DNA of 64,000 nucleotides from Flavobacterium sp. W4I14 (GCA_030817875.1 JAUSZU010000001.1:2790001-2854000), one strand, 5' to 3'; shown: positions 8,809 to 19,053, numbered from the stretch's first letter. The notes: generated by a model from the letters alone, not told the origin. Program-made: numbers and translations.

Positions 8809-10470
8809 TTATCGCCCATCATCATGCATCGTATCTCCATACGGATTGGCATGTGCATAATCTACCGCCGAAACCTTATAATCGGTTGGGGCAAAACTGG
8901 CCGAAGTGCTCAGCGCCATGCCTAATTCGTAACGGGTTGGATAAGGTGTTTTTAACAAGCTGCCTGCCGGAATGTATGGAAAACTCTCTAAATAACTCTG
9001 TATTACACTCGGACTCACCCGCCTATTGATATACGCCCTGCTTAACTGATGCGTTTCTCTTAAACCCGCAGCACCCAATAACTCTACAGCACTGGCTACG
9101 GTTAGGTTATGGAAGTTTTTAACACGAACGGTTTTATCTTCTACCACAAGACCTTTCATTAAACTCTGATCTTGCGTGGCTACACCTGTTGGGCAGGTAT
9201 TGCTGTTACATTCTAAAGCCTGAATACAGCCTAAAGCGAACATCATTCCGCGGGCAGCATTACACATATCGGCACCAAGGGCGATATTTTTAACCAGATC
9301 GAAACCTGTTGCCACTTTACCCGAGGCAATAATTTTAATGTGTTTTTTCAGATCAAAACCATTCAAAACATCATATACAAATGCCACACCTTCGCGCAAA
9401 GGCATACCTACCGAATTCGAAAATTCCTGTGGAGCAGCACCTGTTCCGCCCTCGCCACCATCAACAGTAATAAAATCAGGATAAATCCCGGTTTCTACCA
9501 TGGCTTTACAAATGGCGTAAAATTCGCTTTTACGACCGATGCAAAGTTTAAATCCTACTGGTTTGCCTTCCGATAAATCGCGGAGTTTCTTAACAAACTC
9601 CAATAAACCGATCGGAGTATTAAATGCCGAGTGAGCAGGTGGCGATAAAACATCCTTACCTTCGGGCACTAAACGGATTCTGGCGACCTCTGGCGTTACC
9701 TTTTTGGCGGGCAGCATCCCGCCATGCCCAGGTTTAGCACCTTGCGAAAGTTTAATCTCGATCATTTTTACCTGGTCTGTTTTTGCCCTTTCGGCGTAAG
9801 CATCGTAATTAAAGGTACCATCGGCATTACGGCAACCGAAATAACCGGTACCAATCTGCCAGATTAAATCGCCTCCTGGCTGACGGTGATAATCGCTGAT
9901 GCCACCTTCGCCGGTATTGTGGGCAAAGTTGCCCATTTTAGCGCCACCGTTTAAAGCCAGAATGGCGTTCTGACTTAATGAGCCAAAGCTCATGGCCGAT
10001 ATATTATAAATACTCGCAGAGTAAGGTTTTTTGCAATCGGGGCCACCAACAGTAACGCGTGGATCCAGGTTTAATTCGTGATGAGAAATGGCTGCAATAC
10101 TATGGCTTAACCATTCGTAGCCATTATCGTAAACATTTAACTGCGTTCCGAATGGAATGGTATCATTATCTTTTTTAGCGCGTTGATAAATTAATGAGCG
10201 GTTTAACCTGCTATAAGGTGTACCGTTGGTATCACTTTCTACAAAATACTGGTAAACTTTCGGCCTCAATTCTTCCATAAAGTACCTTAAACGGCCAAAA
10301 ACCGGGTAATTCCTTACAATACTATGCTTGGGCTGATATAAATCGTAAATACCAAGAATTACAAAAGGACCGGTGAAGATGAATGTCCACCATAAAAAGG
10401 GATGGTAAAGGCCCAGCATAATGGTTAGGGCAATTAAAAATGCAGCAATTGCGACGAAAGCTTTTCTCAT
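8809..10470 (-). CDS. FMN-binding glutamate-synthase-like protein, membrane-anchored
   Basis: Protein of 553 residues with two N-terminal membrane segments (about 5-22 and 27-45) and a glutamate-synthase central/FMN domain (about 130-500) facing the cytoplasm. It keeps the TIM-barrel FMN signatures (EGGISDYHR, KLSQGAKPGHGGMLP, DGGEGGTGAAP) and the cysteine cluster CIQALECNSNTCPTG (about 414-427) that binds a 3Fe-4S centre in GltB. It has no amidotransferase domain, so it is not a complete glutamate synthase. Its physiological reaction is unproven. The YoeB stop lies only 12 bases upstream on the same strand, so it is probably read from the toxin-antitoxin transcript. Confidence 0.88.
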   Translation of the reverse strand: MRKAFVAIAAFLIALTIMLGLYHPFLWWTFIFTGPFVILGIYDLYQPKHSIVRNYPVFGRLRYFMEELRPKVYQYFVESDTNGTPYSRLNRSLIYQRAKKDNDTIPFGTQLNVYDNGYEWLSHSIAAISHHELNLDPRVTVGGPDCKKPYSASIYNISAMSFGSLSQNAILALNGGAKMGNFAHNTGEGGISDYHRQPGGDLIWQIGTGYFGCRNADGTFNYDAYAERAKTDQVKMIEIKLSQGAKPGHGGMLPAKKVTPEVARIRLVPEGKDVLSPPAHSAFNTPIGLLEFVKKLRDLSEGKPVGFKLCIGRKSEFYAICKAMVETGIYPDFITVDGGEGGTGAAPQEFSNSVGMPLREGVAFVYDVLNGFDLKKHIKIIASGKVATGFDLVKNIALGADMCNAARGMMFALGCIQALECNSNTCPTGVATQDQSLMKGLVVEDKTVRVKNFHNLTVASAVELLGAAGLRETHQLSRAYINRRVSPSVIQSYLESFPYIPAGSLLKTPYPTRYELGMALSTSASFAPTDYKVSAVDYAHANPYGDTMHDDGR

Positions 10471-10482
10471 GTTGTGTTATTG

Positions 10483-10737
10483 TTAAGTATGATACCTGCA
10501 CTGTAGGAGGATAATTTTGTTATCTTCTACTTTGTAAACAAGTCTATGTTCTAAATTAATCCTCCTCGACCACCACCCAGAATATTGATGTTTTAGTGGC
10601 TCAGGTTTTCCGGCACCTTCAAAAGGTGTGCGTTCGATTTCTTTTATCAAAGCATTTATCTTTTTCAGAACCGATTTATCAACCGATTGCCAATAGAGAT
10701 AATCCTCCCATGCACCATCGAGAAACAATTTAATCAT
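10483..10737 (-). CDS. yoeB: YoeB-family toxin
   Basis: Ribosome-dependent mRNA endonuclease toxin of the RelE/YoeB superfamily, 84 residues. Visible family features are the WEDYLYW start, PFEGAGKPEPLKHQYSGWWSRRI in the middle and HRLVYKV...CRYHT at the end, carrying the conserved Arg, His and Tyr residues of the active site. It overlaps the antitoxin by 8 bases, giving translational coupling. The classic TGTACA operator at 11031-11048 supports a YefM-YoeB rather than RelBE assignment. Confidence 0.94.
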   Translation of the reverse strand: MIKLFLDGAWEDYLYWQSVDKSVLKKINALIKEIERTPFEGAGKPEPLKHQYSGWWSRRINLEHRLVYKVEDNKIILLQCRYHT

Positions 10738-10987
10738 TATCGATCAAGTCTTGCTCCTTGGCTAAACCATTTTCATAATCTTTTAGCCCCTGATCAAGCC
10801 TAATTGCATTTTTTGGGCTTTTTAACAAATAAAAAGTTTCCTGCATACTATCATAATCTGCTTTAGATAGCACAACAACATCTTCTCCTTTTGCCCGGGT
10901 AACAAATAAGGGGGTATGGTTCGTAAAAACCTTATCTAAATAAGACTTTAAACTTTGCCTGAATGAGGTATAATTTGTGATTTCCAT
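10730..10987 (-). CDS. yefM: YefM-family antitoxin
   Basis: Antitoxin of 85 residues of the Phd/YefM family. The N-terminal half (MEITNYTSFRQSLKSYLDKV...VVVLSKADYDSMQET) is the DNA-binding and dimerisation fold. The acidic C-terminal tail would wrap around and neutralise YoeB. It is the first gene of the operon and, by family knowledge, represses its own promoter together with YoeB through TGTACA boxes, which are present upstream. Confidence 0.94.
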   Translation of the reverse strand: MEITNYTSFRQSLKSYLDKVFTNHTPLFVTRAKGEDVVVLSKADYDSMQETFYLLKSPKNAIRLDQGLKDYENGLAKEQDLIDND

Positions 10988-11030
10988 TTTACTTGTTAAT
11001 AATCTTCAAAATTAAAGATAATAAAAAAAC

Positions 11031-11048
11031 TGTACAATTATTTGTACA
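11031..11048. promoter_or_regulatory. YefM-YoeB operator
   Basis: TGTACAA and TTGTACA form a 7-bp inverted repeat separated by four bases, 43 bases upstream of yefM. TGTACA is the known core motif of YefM-YoeB operators, so the site is a strong autoregulation candidate. Confidence 0.75.
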
Positions 11049-11113
11049 TATTTAGAACGTTTATGATTAATGTTATTTAAACAACAAACGTATTAATTTG
11101 TTATTTTTACACT

Positions 11114-11734
11114 ATGCTTATTAAGATCTATCCAGAAAACCCAAACGAAAGGGCTATTGAACAAGTTGTTGAAGTGTTGAAGAAAGGTGGTTTGATCATC
11201 TATCCAACGGATACGATTTATGGTTTGGGCTGCGATATCACAAATCCGAAAGCCATCGAAAAAATATGCAGAATACGGGGTATAAAACCCGAAAAGGCGA
11301 ATTTCTCTTTTATTTGCCACGATTTAAAGCATATTTCCGATTACATTAAACCGATTGATAATACCACCTTCAGGGTATTAAAAAAAGCTTTACCAGGTCC
11401 GTTTACCTTTATTTTTAATGCTAATAACAACGTACCCAAGTTATTGAGTTCGAATAAAAAAACAGTAGGTATCCGTGTGCCCGATAACAACATTGCCCGT
11501 TGTATTGTAAAAGAATTAGGTAACCCTATCCTATCTACTTCAATAAAGGATGATGATGATGTAATCGAATATTCTACCGACCCGGAATTGATCCACGAAA
11601 AATATGAAGACCTGGTTGATCTGGTAATCGATGGTGGCTACGGCGATAATGATGCCTCTACCGTAATCGATTGTACCACGGGTGAGTTCGAAGTGATCCG
11701 TGAAGGTAAAGGAAATATTGAGGAGTATTTGTAG
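11114..11734 (+). CDS. YrdC/Sua5-family L-threonylcarbamoyladenylate synthase-like protein
   Basis: Member of the YrdC/TsaC/Sua5/YciO family, 206 residues. In TsaC it makes threonylcarbamoyl-AMP for the t6A modification of tRNAs that read ANN codons. Visible features are the KGGLIIYPTDTIYGLGCD nucleotide site (about 25-42), RIRGIKPEK and the late DASTVIDC motif. It lacks the Sua5 C-terminal domain. The length and the PEKANFSFICHDL stretch resemble YciO, so the t6A role is probable but not certain. It diverges from the yefM operon. Confidence 0.85.
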   Translation: MLIKIYPENPNERAIEQVVEVLKKGGLIIYPTDTIYGLGCDITNPKAIEKICRIRGIKPEKANFSFICHDLKHISDYIKPIDNTTFRVLKKALPGPFTFIFNANNNVPKLLSSNKKTVGIRVPDNNIARCIVKELGNPILSTSIKDDDDVIEYSTDPELIHEKYEDLVDLVIDGGYGDNDASTVIDCTTGEFEVIREGKGNIEEYL

Positions 11735-11800
11735 CGATTCCTACCTGTGCGGGATCCGATAGCTATCGGATGACAATCGTATTATAGCGAGCGCCTTAAA

Positions 11801-12246
11801 CCCCTATCCGCCTATCGGCACCTTTCCCTGAAAGGGAAAGGACTAAAAGACAAATTATCGCATTTTGGAGTATGCTTCATGCGATCGGCCTAGCAAATTT
11901 TCTTTGTAAGAATCAGGTCCAAAGATCTCTCCACTGCGGTCGAGATGACGACCCAGCGCACCCCTCATAGTTCTGCACCCTGCAATATGCGCTAGGCGAT
12001 CTGCACCCTGCTATCGGCCTAGGAAATGATGGAAGGAGAAGCAGTTGAAACTTGTGCACAATCTTTCCCTGACCCAAAGAACCAAAACAGAGGCAAGAAC
12101 GATTTTTCTTCGTTCCTAGCCGCTGTTGCAAATAAAGTTTCGACTAGCTTATCCGACATCAGTTCCTAGCCTTGATCTTTTGTTTCTTTTCTATCAAGAG
12201 AAAAGAAAGAGCCCATCGGCGGCGGTGAGCCGAGGCAAGACTGCGC
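11801..12246. repeat. Composite structured intergenic repeat, copy 2
   Basis: It begins with CCCCTATCCGCCTATCGGCACC and a CTTTCCCTGAAAGGGAAAG hairpin and ends with the TTTCTTTTCT/AGAGAAAAGAAA and CGGC/GCCG hairpins. The internal hairpin here is GAACGA/TCGTTC (12098-12116) where other copies have CCCCGAT/ATCGGGG, a compensatory change. Positions 11920-11975 are an intact version of the sequence that the IS110 element interrupts at 35865/37162. The rest of the 11735-12857 gap holds the palindrome at 12422-12518 and repeat fragments; I see no gene. Confidence 0.75.
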
Positions 12247-12421
12247 AAGGGGCAAAATAGAAAAAGAACAGCAGATCAGCAAAAGCATTAAGATTCCCGC
12301 CTGCGCGGGATCCGATAGCTATCGGATGACGATCGTATTAAGAACAATGCCTAAATGAAGGTAGTGGTTAATTACGCAGAGATCCTTCGTACCTACCATT
12401 GGCAGGTTCCAATAGAATGGT

Positions 12422-12518
12422 CGTCATCTCGACTGTAGCGCAGCGAAATGGAGAGATCTTTGTACCAAGTTATTAAAATCAAATTTAAAAGATTTCTCCA
12501 CTGCGGTCGAAATGACGA
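12422..12518. repeat. Palindromic repeat, CGTCATCTCGAC family
   Basis: CGTCATCTCGACTG...GGAGAGATCTTT and AAAGATTTCTCC...GGTCGAAATGACG are inverted complements with a central AT-rich spacer. Confidence 0.8.
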
Positions 12519-12829
12519 TACTTCAAGACCATTTACGAGCTTTTTCCATCTGTCACTCATATTGATTTTTTATAAGATAAATTATCCCTCAGGATGACAG
12601 AGAATTATTAGAAGCAAAACAACGCAGTGACTGCCGTATCAATTGCTCCGGTCGGGATGTTGCCGATTTTTAATATCTATCAATGACAATACAGTCGAAT
12701 CTTTAAACCAAAACGCCCAAAAAAGCATATCAACGTCATCCCAATCAAAAAATTATTCCTTATTATGTTTATTTTTCCACAATCGCCCAAATTAACATTA
12801 AGTTAATCTGATTATAAGGCTTTTGCATA

Positions 12830-12837
12830 TACATTTG
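12830..12837 (+). promoter_or_regulatory. Candidate -7 box for the secreted PHP protein
   Basis: TACATTTG fits TAnnTTTG exactly and is 20 bases before the ATG at 12858. A CTG sits 19 bases upstream in the -33 position. Confidence 0.5.
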
Positions 12838-12857
12838 TTGTAAACAAAACTTATTAT

Positions 12858-15800
12858 ATGAAAAGACCTTTACTTCTCATTTTATTTCTTCTGATTTTCT
12901 CGAATTATTTATCTGCCCAAGTCTCACTTACGACAATAAACACAGCTAAATTAGAAAATTTTGATGGCATGACTGCAACCGGGACTTCAACAGTTGCCGG
13001 ATGGAGCGCTGTTAAAGCCAGTGGCACAAGCGGCGCAGCCGTTGGTTCGGCCTTGTCGTTAACGGTTTACACCGCTTCATCAAATGCTGGTGCTGCCTAC
13101 AACGCAGGAACAGCGGGAGCGGCCGACCGTTCGTTAGGAAGTCTGGCTTCTGGTTCGTTGGTACCAAGATTTGGTGCCGGATTCCAGAATAACACCGGCG
13201 CAACTGTAACTTCAATCGATTTATCGGGTGTGATGGAACAGTGGAGAAGCGGTTCAACAGCTACGGTTAACGAAAAAATAAATTTCGAATACAGTTTCAA
13301 TGCCACAAGCATTGCCGATGCATCGGCCACCTGGCTACCACTTACTGGCATGGACCTTAACGAAAAGTTAACCACAACTACCGCAGCAGCTGGTATTGAT
13401 GGAAACCTACCTGCAAATCAAACGGCTATTTCGGGAAGTATCACCGCCATTACCTGGGCAAATGGTACCACACTTTATATCCGCTGGACAGATACTGATG
13501 ATTCAGGAAGCGACGGTATTTACACGATCGACAATTTTAGCATCACACCGAAAAGCGGTGGCCCCACTACGCCGGTTTTATCAGCATCGCCAACCAGTTT
13601 GGCATTTGGCAACCAAAGTTTAGCAACAAATTCAACCGCTCAGAGCTTCACCCTAAGCGGCAGCAATACCACAGCAAATACCAACGTTAGCACAACTTTA
13701 CCTTTTACAGTATCGAAAGACAATAACTCTTTTACTACGGCTATTGCCTATAGCGTGGCCGAAGTTTCGGCTTCGCCAACGGTTTATGTACGCTATAGTC
13801 CAACGGTTGCTGGTCCATCGGCAAGCAACGTTCAAATTTCAAGTACCGGAGCAAATCCTATAAATGTTGCCCTAACAGGTACTGGTATTGTAGGCGACGT
13901 TACCCCTCCTCTAACCGCAGCCACTTACCCCAAAACCACAACAGTTACCACTACCTCGGTAGCTTTTGCAAACAACATTAACGAAGCAGGTACCACTTAT
14001 TATGTGTTAGCCCTTTCGGGCGGTACTGCACCAACACCAGCACAGGTTAAAGCTGCACAGGATGGAAGCGGATCTGCCGCTTTAAAATCGGGATCATTTG
14101 CCAATACCGCCAATACCGATGCCAGTGCATCCATCACCGGTTTAACAATCGGTACTGGTTATACCTTATATGTAGTGGCACAAGATGCAGCAGGCAATTT
14201 ACAAACCACAGTCTCCACGGTTGATGCTACCACTGCTAATCCTCCTTTGGTAAACGCACCGGTAATCATTAGCCAATATTACGAAGGCACCTCTGTAAAC
14301 AAGTGGATCGAATTAACCAACCTGAGCAATGCACCGATCAATACCGCATCACCACAGTTAAAATTAGCTTTATACAATATTTCGGGCGATGCGGGTAACA
14401 TCAACATCACTGGTACACCATCGCAAACGGTAAACTTGAACTTTACCATTCCGGCCCATGGCTCCGTACTTTTGGGCAATACGGGTAACAGCAATACCGA
14501 AGTACCTTACCTAAGTACTGCCAGTGCCGTATTAAACAGCAATACCGTAATCAACTTTAACGGTAACGATGGTGTGGCCCTTTTAGATGCCAATAACAAC
14601 ATTATCGATGCTTTCGGTCAGGGTGTTAACGCCAAAGATGTTTCTTATGTAAGAAGTTTGAATGTAACCGTACCCAGTCCTGCTTATGTAGACGACGATT
14701 GGACCAGAACACCACTGGCTACCGTTCAAAATGCCATTGATGATGACGATGCCAATAGATTGGGTGTACATTTCCCACCTAACTTACCTGCCTGCGCCGC
14801 GCCAAGCAGCCCTGCAACCGCATTAACTTTTAGTGCTGTAACCACAGGCAGCATCACCGCTACTTTCACTAAATCGGCCGATGCCAACGAATACCTCATC
14901 ATCAGAAGTTTAAATACTACCTTAAGCGCGCTTCCGGTTGATGGTACTGCTTATGCCATTGGTTCTGCCTTTGGTGGGGGTACGGTAATCAATAAAATTG
15001 TGAGCAATACCTTTACCGATAACAATTTAAACAGTTCTACTACTTACAACTATTTTATTGTTCCATTAAACAACCTTTCTTGTACCGGCGGACCGAAATA
15101 TTTAACCACCAATATTTTAACCGCAGCACAAAACACTAAAACCTTATTGCCCTGTGCCACTCCAACTGCACAGCCTACAGGTTTTACCATTACTTCTTCC
15201 AACTATAACTTTATCCAGGCTTCTTTCACAGCCGCCAGCGCAGCTGATGAATACATGGTGGTGATGAGTACCAGCAGCACCTTAACCGCAGCACCGGTAA
15301 ATCAAACGGTTTATAATGTTGGCGATGCTTTAGGTGGTGGTATCGTGGTGAAAAGAGGAACGGGCACTTCATTTATCAGAAATGGTTTAACCCAGAACAC
15401 CAATTATTACTTTTTCACCTATGCGGTAAACAGTGCCTGCAGCGGTGGCCCTTTATATTTAACCACACAGCCCCTTTTAGGAAACTTTAAAACCGGTATC
15501 CTTGATGTAAACAAACTCAATTTCTATTATGGTAACCTACACAGTCACAGCAGTTATTCTGACGGGAATAAAGACGATTTAACCAAAAAACCCGAAGATG
15601 ATTATGCTTTTGCCAAAACGGCGATGAACCTCGATTTTCTTGGTATATCAGAGCATAACCATACCCAGGCCGGCATGTCGTTAGCCAACTGGCAACCGGG
15701 TATCACTGCAGCCAAAAATGCAACCACTTCTACTTTCGTTGCTTTGCACGGTATGGAATGGGGCGTAATCAGTGGCGGCGGACACGTAATTGTGTACGGT

Positions 15801-18104
15801 ATCGATTCACTGATCGGCTGGGAGCCCGGCGAAAACCAGATTTATGTACCTAAAAGTACTTATACCGGGCCAGCGGGTTTATTCAGGATCATTAACCGCC
15901 ATGGTTTAAATGCAGTAGCTACTTTGGCTCACCCTAATACTACCGATTTTAACAACATCTCTGCCACTTATGATTTAAGTGCCGATAGCGCCATTGTAGG
16001 TGCGGCCTTAGAAAGTGGTCCTGCATTTTCGACCAATGTTACCTATTCCGATCCCGCCAGCTCAATGAGTTATTTGAGTTATTATAACCGCATGCTGGCT
16101 AAGGGTTATCACCTTGGTGCAAGTATTGATCATGATAACCACAATTTAACTTTTGGCAAACACACCCGTGCCAGGTTAGTGGTATTGGCTCCCGCCCTTA
16201 CCGAGAACGATTTATTGGATGCCATTAAAAAGATGCGTTTCTATGCATCTCAAGATTCGGCAGCCAAAGTGGTTTTCACCATTAACAAGCAACCTGTAGG
16301 CAGTGTATTTAAAACGGCCGGTGCACCACAGATCTCGGTGAGTTCGATGACCACAAGTGCGGTAACCAGCATTAAAATTTTATACGGCACCCCTGGAAGC
16401 GGCACCAATCCGGTAGAGTTAACCACCAGTGCAACCGCAAGTTTAACCTATGCCGACAATGCCCTGGCCAACCTGGCCACAGGCTATTATTATGCTGATA
16501 TTGTAGAGGCAGACGGAAGCCGGATCATTACCTCCCCCATCTGGTACACCAGGGATGATGCAACCGTTAAGAAAGACCAGAACATTACCTTTGCCGCCAC
16601 CAGAACCGCTACTTATGGCGACCCTGATTTAGTTGCAGGGGCTACGAGCGACAATACGGCCATTAACATCGAATATACCAGCAGCGATACCAATATTGCC
16701 ACCATCAGCAATAACGATATCCACATTGTAAAAGCAGGTACCGTAACGATTACGGCCAATCAACCTGGCGATACTTTCTTTAACCCGGCAGTTGCCAAAC
16801 AACAGGTATTAACCATTGCCCCTAAAGCCATTACGGTAACGGCAGATGCCAAAACCAAGCTAGAAGGAACGGCTGATCCCGCATTTACCTATGTTTCCAG
16901 CCCTGCATTAATTGGTACCGATGCTTTTACAGGAGCATTAAGCCGTGTGGCGGGCGAAACCGCAGGCGATTACGCCATTCAGCAGGGAACGATTGCTTTA
17001 AGCAGCAATTACACAGTTAACTATACTCCAGCCAATCTGCATATTAACGCCAGGCCGGTTGCCGCACTAAGTGCCAGTGTTGCTGTTCCACAAAACGCCA
17101 CTGCGCCGATAATTGCCTTTAGGGCAACTGCAGGCACAGCACCCTTTACCTTCACTTATAACATCAATGGCGGTAACAGCCAAACGTTAAGGGCAACAAG
17201 CAATACCGCAACGGTAACGGCACCAACTAACGTGGTGGGCACATTCGTTTATACCATCACCAACATTGCCGATGCTTTTAGTACACAGGCGCAAAATGTT
17301 TCAACCACGGTTACGGTTCGTCCTTTACCAGTAGCCACCATTGCAGGCAATACATCCGTATGTAACTTCGGTTCATCACCAAATATTACCTTCACAGGTT
17401 CGGTTGGCACAGCACCTTACACCTTCACTTATACGGTAAATGGTGGCAGTAACCGTACGGTAAGCACAAGCTCAACTATTGCAACGGTTAGCGTACCAAC
17501 CAGCGCGACAGGTACATTCACCTACAATTTAGTAAGCGTGATCGATGCCTATGCCACCCAAGCGCAAACCGGAACAGCCACGGTAACGGTAAATGCTTTA
17601 CCGGTAGTTTCGATCAGCAGCAACAAAGGTTTATCGATTTCTAAAGGCGATGCCATCATTTTAACGGCTACCGGCGGAACGCAATACAGCTGGACTGGCT
17701 CGGATATTGTTAGCGGACAAAACACATCCGCCTTGACCATCCGACCGAAACAGAACGGTACTTACCGTGTTACCGTAACCAATGCAAGTGGTTGTGTGAG
17801 CGATCAAAGCATTGCCATTACCGTAATAAACGATTATAAACTCGAAGCCAGTACTGTAGTTACGCCGAATGGTGATGGTCACAACGATAAATTTATCGTG
17901 AAGAACATCGATTATTACCCAAACAATACCTTAAAAATATTCGATAAGGCCGGGCGGATTTTATATACCAAACATACCTATGCCAACGACTGGGACGGAA
18001 CCATAAACGGTAGTCCGCTGAATGAAGGTACCTATTATTACATCATCGATTTAGGTAGCGGTATCGGTACATTCAAAGGTTTTATCAACATCATTAGAGA
18101 CTAA
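12858..18104 (+). CDS. Large secreted multidomain protein with PHP metallohydrolase core and T9SS C-terminal domain
   Basis: Exported protein of 1748 residues, cell-surface or secreted by type IX secretion. Order of parts: Sec signal peptide (1-20); N-terminal beta region; beta-sandwich of choice-of-anchor type (about 235-345); Ig/Fn3-like region; lamin-tail-like domain (about 468-645); two similar Fn3-like repeats (about 645-875); PHP metallohydrolase domain of the CehA/McbA type (about 890-1105); MBG-like repeats (about 1240-1400); two similar repeats (about 1400-1580); Ig-like domain; gliding-motility C-terminal domain (about 1665-1748, VVTPNGDGHNDKF). PHP metal ligands are visible as H895-x-H897, E932/H933/H935, H964/E967, H976, H1025 and D1091/H1092. 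The substrate is unknown. The PorP/SprF gene follows after 8 bases. Confidence 0.9.
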   Translation: MKRPLLLILFLLIFSNYLSAQVSLTTINTAKLENFDGMTATGTSTVAGWSAVKASGTSGAAVGSALSLTVYTASSNAGAAYNAGTAGAADRSLGSLASGSLVPRFGAGFQNNTGATVTSIDLSGVMEQWRSGSTATVNEKINFEYSFNATSIADASATWLPLTGMDLNEKLTTTTAAAGIDGNLPANQTAISGSITAITWANGTTLYIRWTDTDDSGSDGIYTIDNFSITPKSGGPTTPVLSASPTSLAFGNQSLATNSTAQSFTLSGSNTTANTNVSTTLPFTVSKDNNSFTTAIAYSVAEVSASPTVYVRYSPTVAGPSASNVQISSTGANPINVALTGTGIVGDVTPPLTAATYPKTTTVTTTSVAFANNINEAGTTYYVLALSGGTAPTPAQVKAAQDGSGSAALKSGSFANTANTDASASITGLTIGTGYTLYVVAQDAAGNLQTTVSTVDATTANPPLVNAPVIISQYYEGTSVNKWIELTNLSNAPINTASPQLKLALYNISGDAGNINITGTPSQTVNLNFTIPAHGSVLLGNTGNSNTEVPYLSTASAVLNSNTVINFNGNDGVALLDANNNIIDAFGQGVNAKDVSYVRSLNVTVPSPAYVDDDWTRTPLATVQNAIDDDDANRLGVHFPPNLPACAAPSSPATALTFSAVTTGSITATFTKSADANEYLIIRSLNTTLSALPVDGTAYAIGSAFGGGTVINKIVSNTFTDNNLNSSTTYNYFIVPLNNLSCTGGPKYLTTNILTAAQNTKTLLPCATPTAQPTGFTITSSNYNFIQASFTAASAADEYMVVMSTSSTLTAAPVNQTVYNVGDALGGGIVVKRGTGTSFIRNGLTQNTNYYFFTYAVNSACSGGPLYLTTQPLLGNFKTGILDVNKLNFYYGNLHSHSSYSDGNKDDLTKKPEDDYAFAKTAMNLDFLGISEHNHTQAGMSLANWQPGITAAKNATTSTFVALHGMEWGVISGGGHVIVYGIDSLIGWEPGENQIYVPKSTYTGPAGLFRIINRHGLNAVATLAHPNTTDFNNISATYDLSADSAIVGAALESGPAFSTNVTYSDPASSMSYLSYYNRMLAKGYHLGASIDHDNHNLTFGKHTRARLVVLAPALTENDLLDAIKKMRFYASQDSAAKVVFTINKQPVGSVFKTAGAPQISVSSMTTSAVTSIKILYGTPGSGTNPVELTTSATASLTYADNALANLATGYYYADIVEADGSRIITSPIWYTRDDATVKKDQNITFAATRTATYGDPDLVAGATSDNTAINIEYTSSDTNIATISNNDIHIVKAGTVTITANQPGDTFFNPAVAKQQVLTIAPKAITVTADAKTKLEGTADPAFTYVSSPALIGTDAFTGALSRVAGETAGDYAIQQGTIALSSNYTVNYTPANLHINARPVAALSASVAVPQNATAPIIAFRATAGTAPFTFTYNINGGNSQTLRATSNTATVTAPTNVVGTFVYTITNIADAFSTQAQNVSTTVTVRPLPVATIAGNTSVCNFGSSPNITFTGSVGTAPYTFTYTVNGGSNRTVSTSSTIATVSVPTSATGTFTYNLVSVIDAYATQAQTGTATVTVNALPVVSISSNKGLSISKGDAIILTATGGTQYSWTGSDIVSGQNTSALTIRPKQNGTYRVTVTNASGCVSDQSIAITVINDYKLEASTVVTPNGDGHNDKFIVKNIDYYPNNTLKIFDKAGRILYTKHTYANDWDGTINGSPLNEGTYYYIIDLGSGIGTFKGFINIIRD

Positions 18105-18112
18105 TTACAGAC

Positions 18113-19033
18113 ATGAGAGCAATTACAAAAAACATAAAGCAAATGCGTCGCGTAACGTTTCTATTTGCTGCAGGCACATTATTTTTAGGTTCGGTTAAAG
18201 CGCAGATCCTTCCACTCAATGCACAATATTTCCAGAATCGTTACCTGGTTAATCCCTCAATGGCCGGTATAAACGAAGGTTTTAACATTAACGGAAGTTT
18301 CCGCAAACAGTGGTCTAACATCCCTGGTGCCCCCATTACACAAAGCGTAACCTTAGATCAGCAGGTAAGCAAAGTAGGCTGGGGCGTAAATATCTACAAC
18401 GAGAAATCGGGCGGCATCCAACGCACCAAAGCCGTGGGAACTTTTGCTTATCACCTTCCCTTAAACAATGATGACCAGAAATTAAACTTCGGGATCTCTT
18501 TTGGTGCCAGTCAGGATAAACTGGATTTAAGCAGTGTAAGAAACAGCGACATTAACGATCCATCCATTGCCCGTTTTAACGACAGGGGTTATTATGTAGA
18601 TGGCGATTTCGGGATCTCTTATACCTCGAAAGGATTAACCGTTGAAGGTGCCGTACCGAACATGCGTTCCGTTTTTAGAAAAGACGATTTAAACTTTGCC
18701 GATAAACCCACCTTTTATTCGGCGGTGAGTTATAAGTTCATGCTGGGATCTGGTATAAACGGCATCAGCTTAGAACCTAAAGGTGTTTTCAGGGGCATTA
18801 AAAATTACGAAAATTTATGGGATGCCGGTTTAAATGCAAATTTTGCCAACGATAAATTGTACGTCATGGCCATGTACCACAATACCCAAAACGCCACCAT
18901 TGGTTTCGGCATGAACTATAAATCGACCTTTTATTTTATGGCTTATTACAACACGGCAACTTCCGCAATCAGTGGTTATACCGATGGCGATTTTGAAGTG
19001 AATATCAGGGTAAATATCGGCAAGAAGCCTTAA
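18113..19033 (+). CDS. PorP/SprF-family type IX secretion outer-membrane protein
   Basis: Outer-membrane beta-barrel protein of 306 residues of the PorP/SprF family. It has a signal peptide (about 12-31, ending in VKAQ), then QYFQNRYLVNPSMAGI..., the family-specific stretch, and alternating beta strands to the end. Family knowledge: SprF-like proteins are dedicated partners for secreting or anchoring type-B C-terminal-domain cargo. The 8-base spacing from the 1748-residue gene makes that protein its likely client. Confidence 0.93.
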   Translation: MRAITKNIKQMRRVTFLFAAGTLFLGSVKAQILPLNAQYFQNRYLVNPSMAGINEGFNINGSFRKQWSNIPGAPITQSVTLDQQVSKVGWGVNIYNEKSGGIQRTKAVGTFAYHLPLNNDDQKLNFGISFGASQDKLDLSSVRNSDINDPSIARFNDRGYYVDGDFGISYTSKGLTVEGAVPNMRSVFRKDDLNFADKPTFYSAVSYKFMLGSGINGISLEPKGVFRGIKNYENLWDAGLNANFANDKLYVMAMYHNTQNATIGFGMNYKSTFYFMAYYNTATSAISGYTDGDFEVNIRVNIGKKP

Positions 19034-19053
19034 TTTTATTTAAAAAAAAGGGG

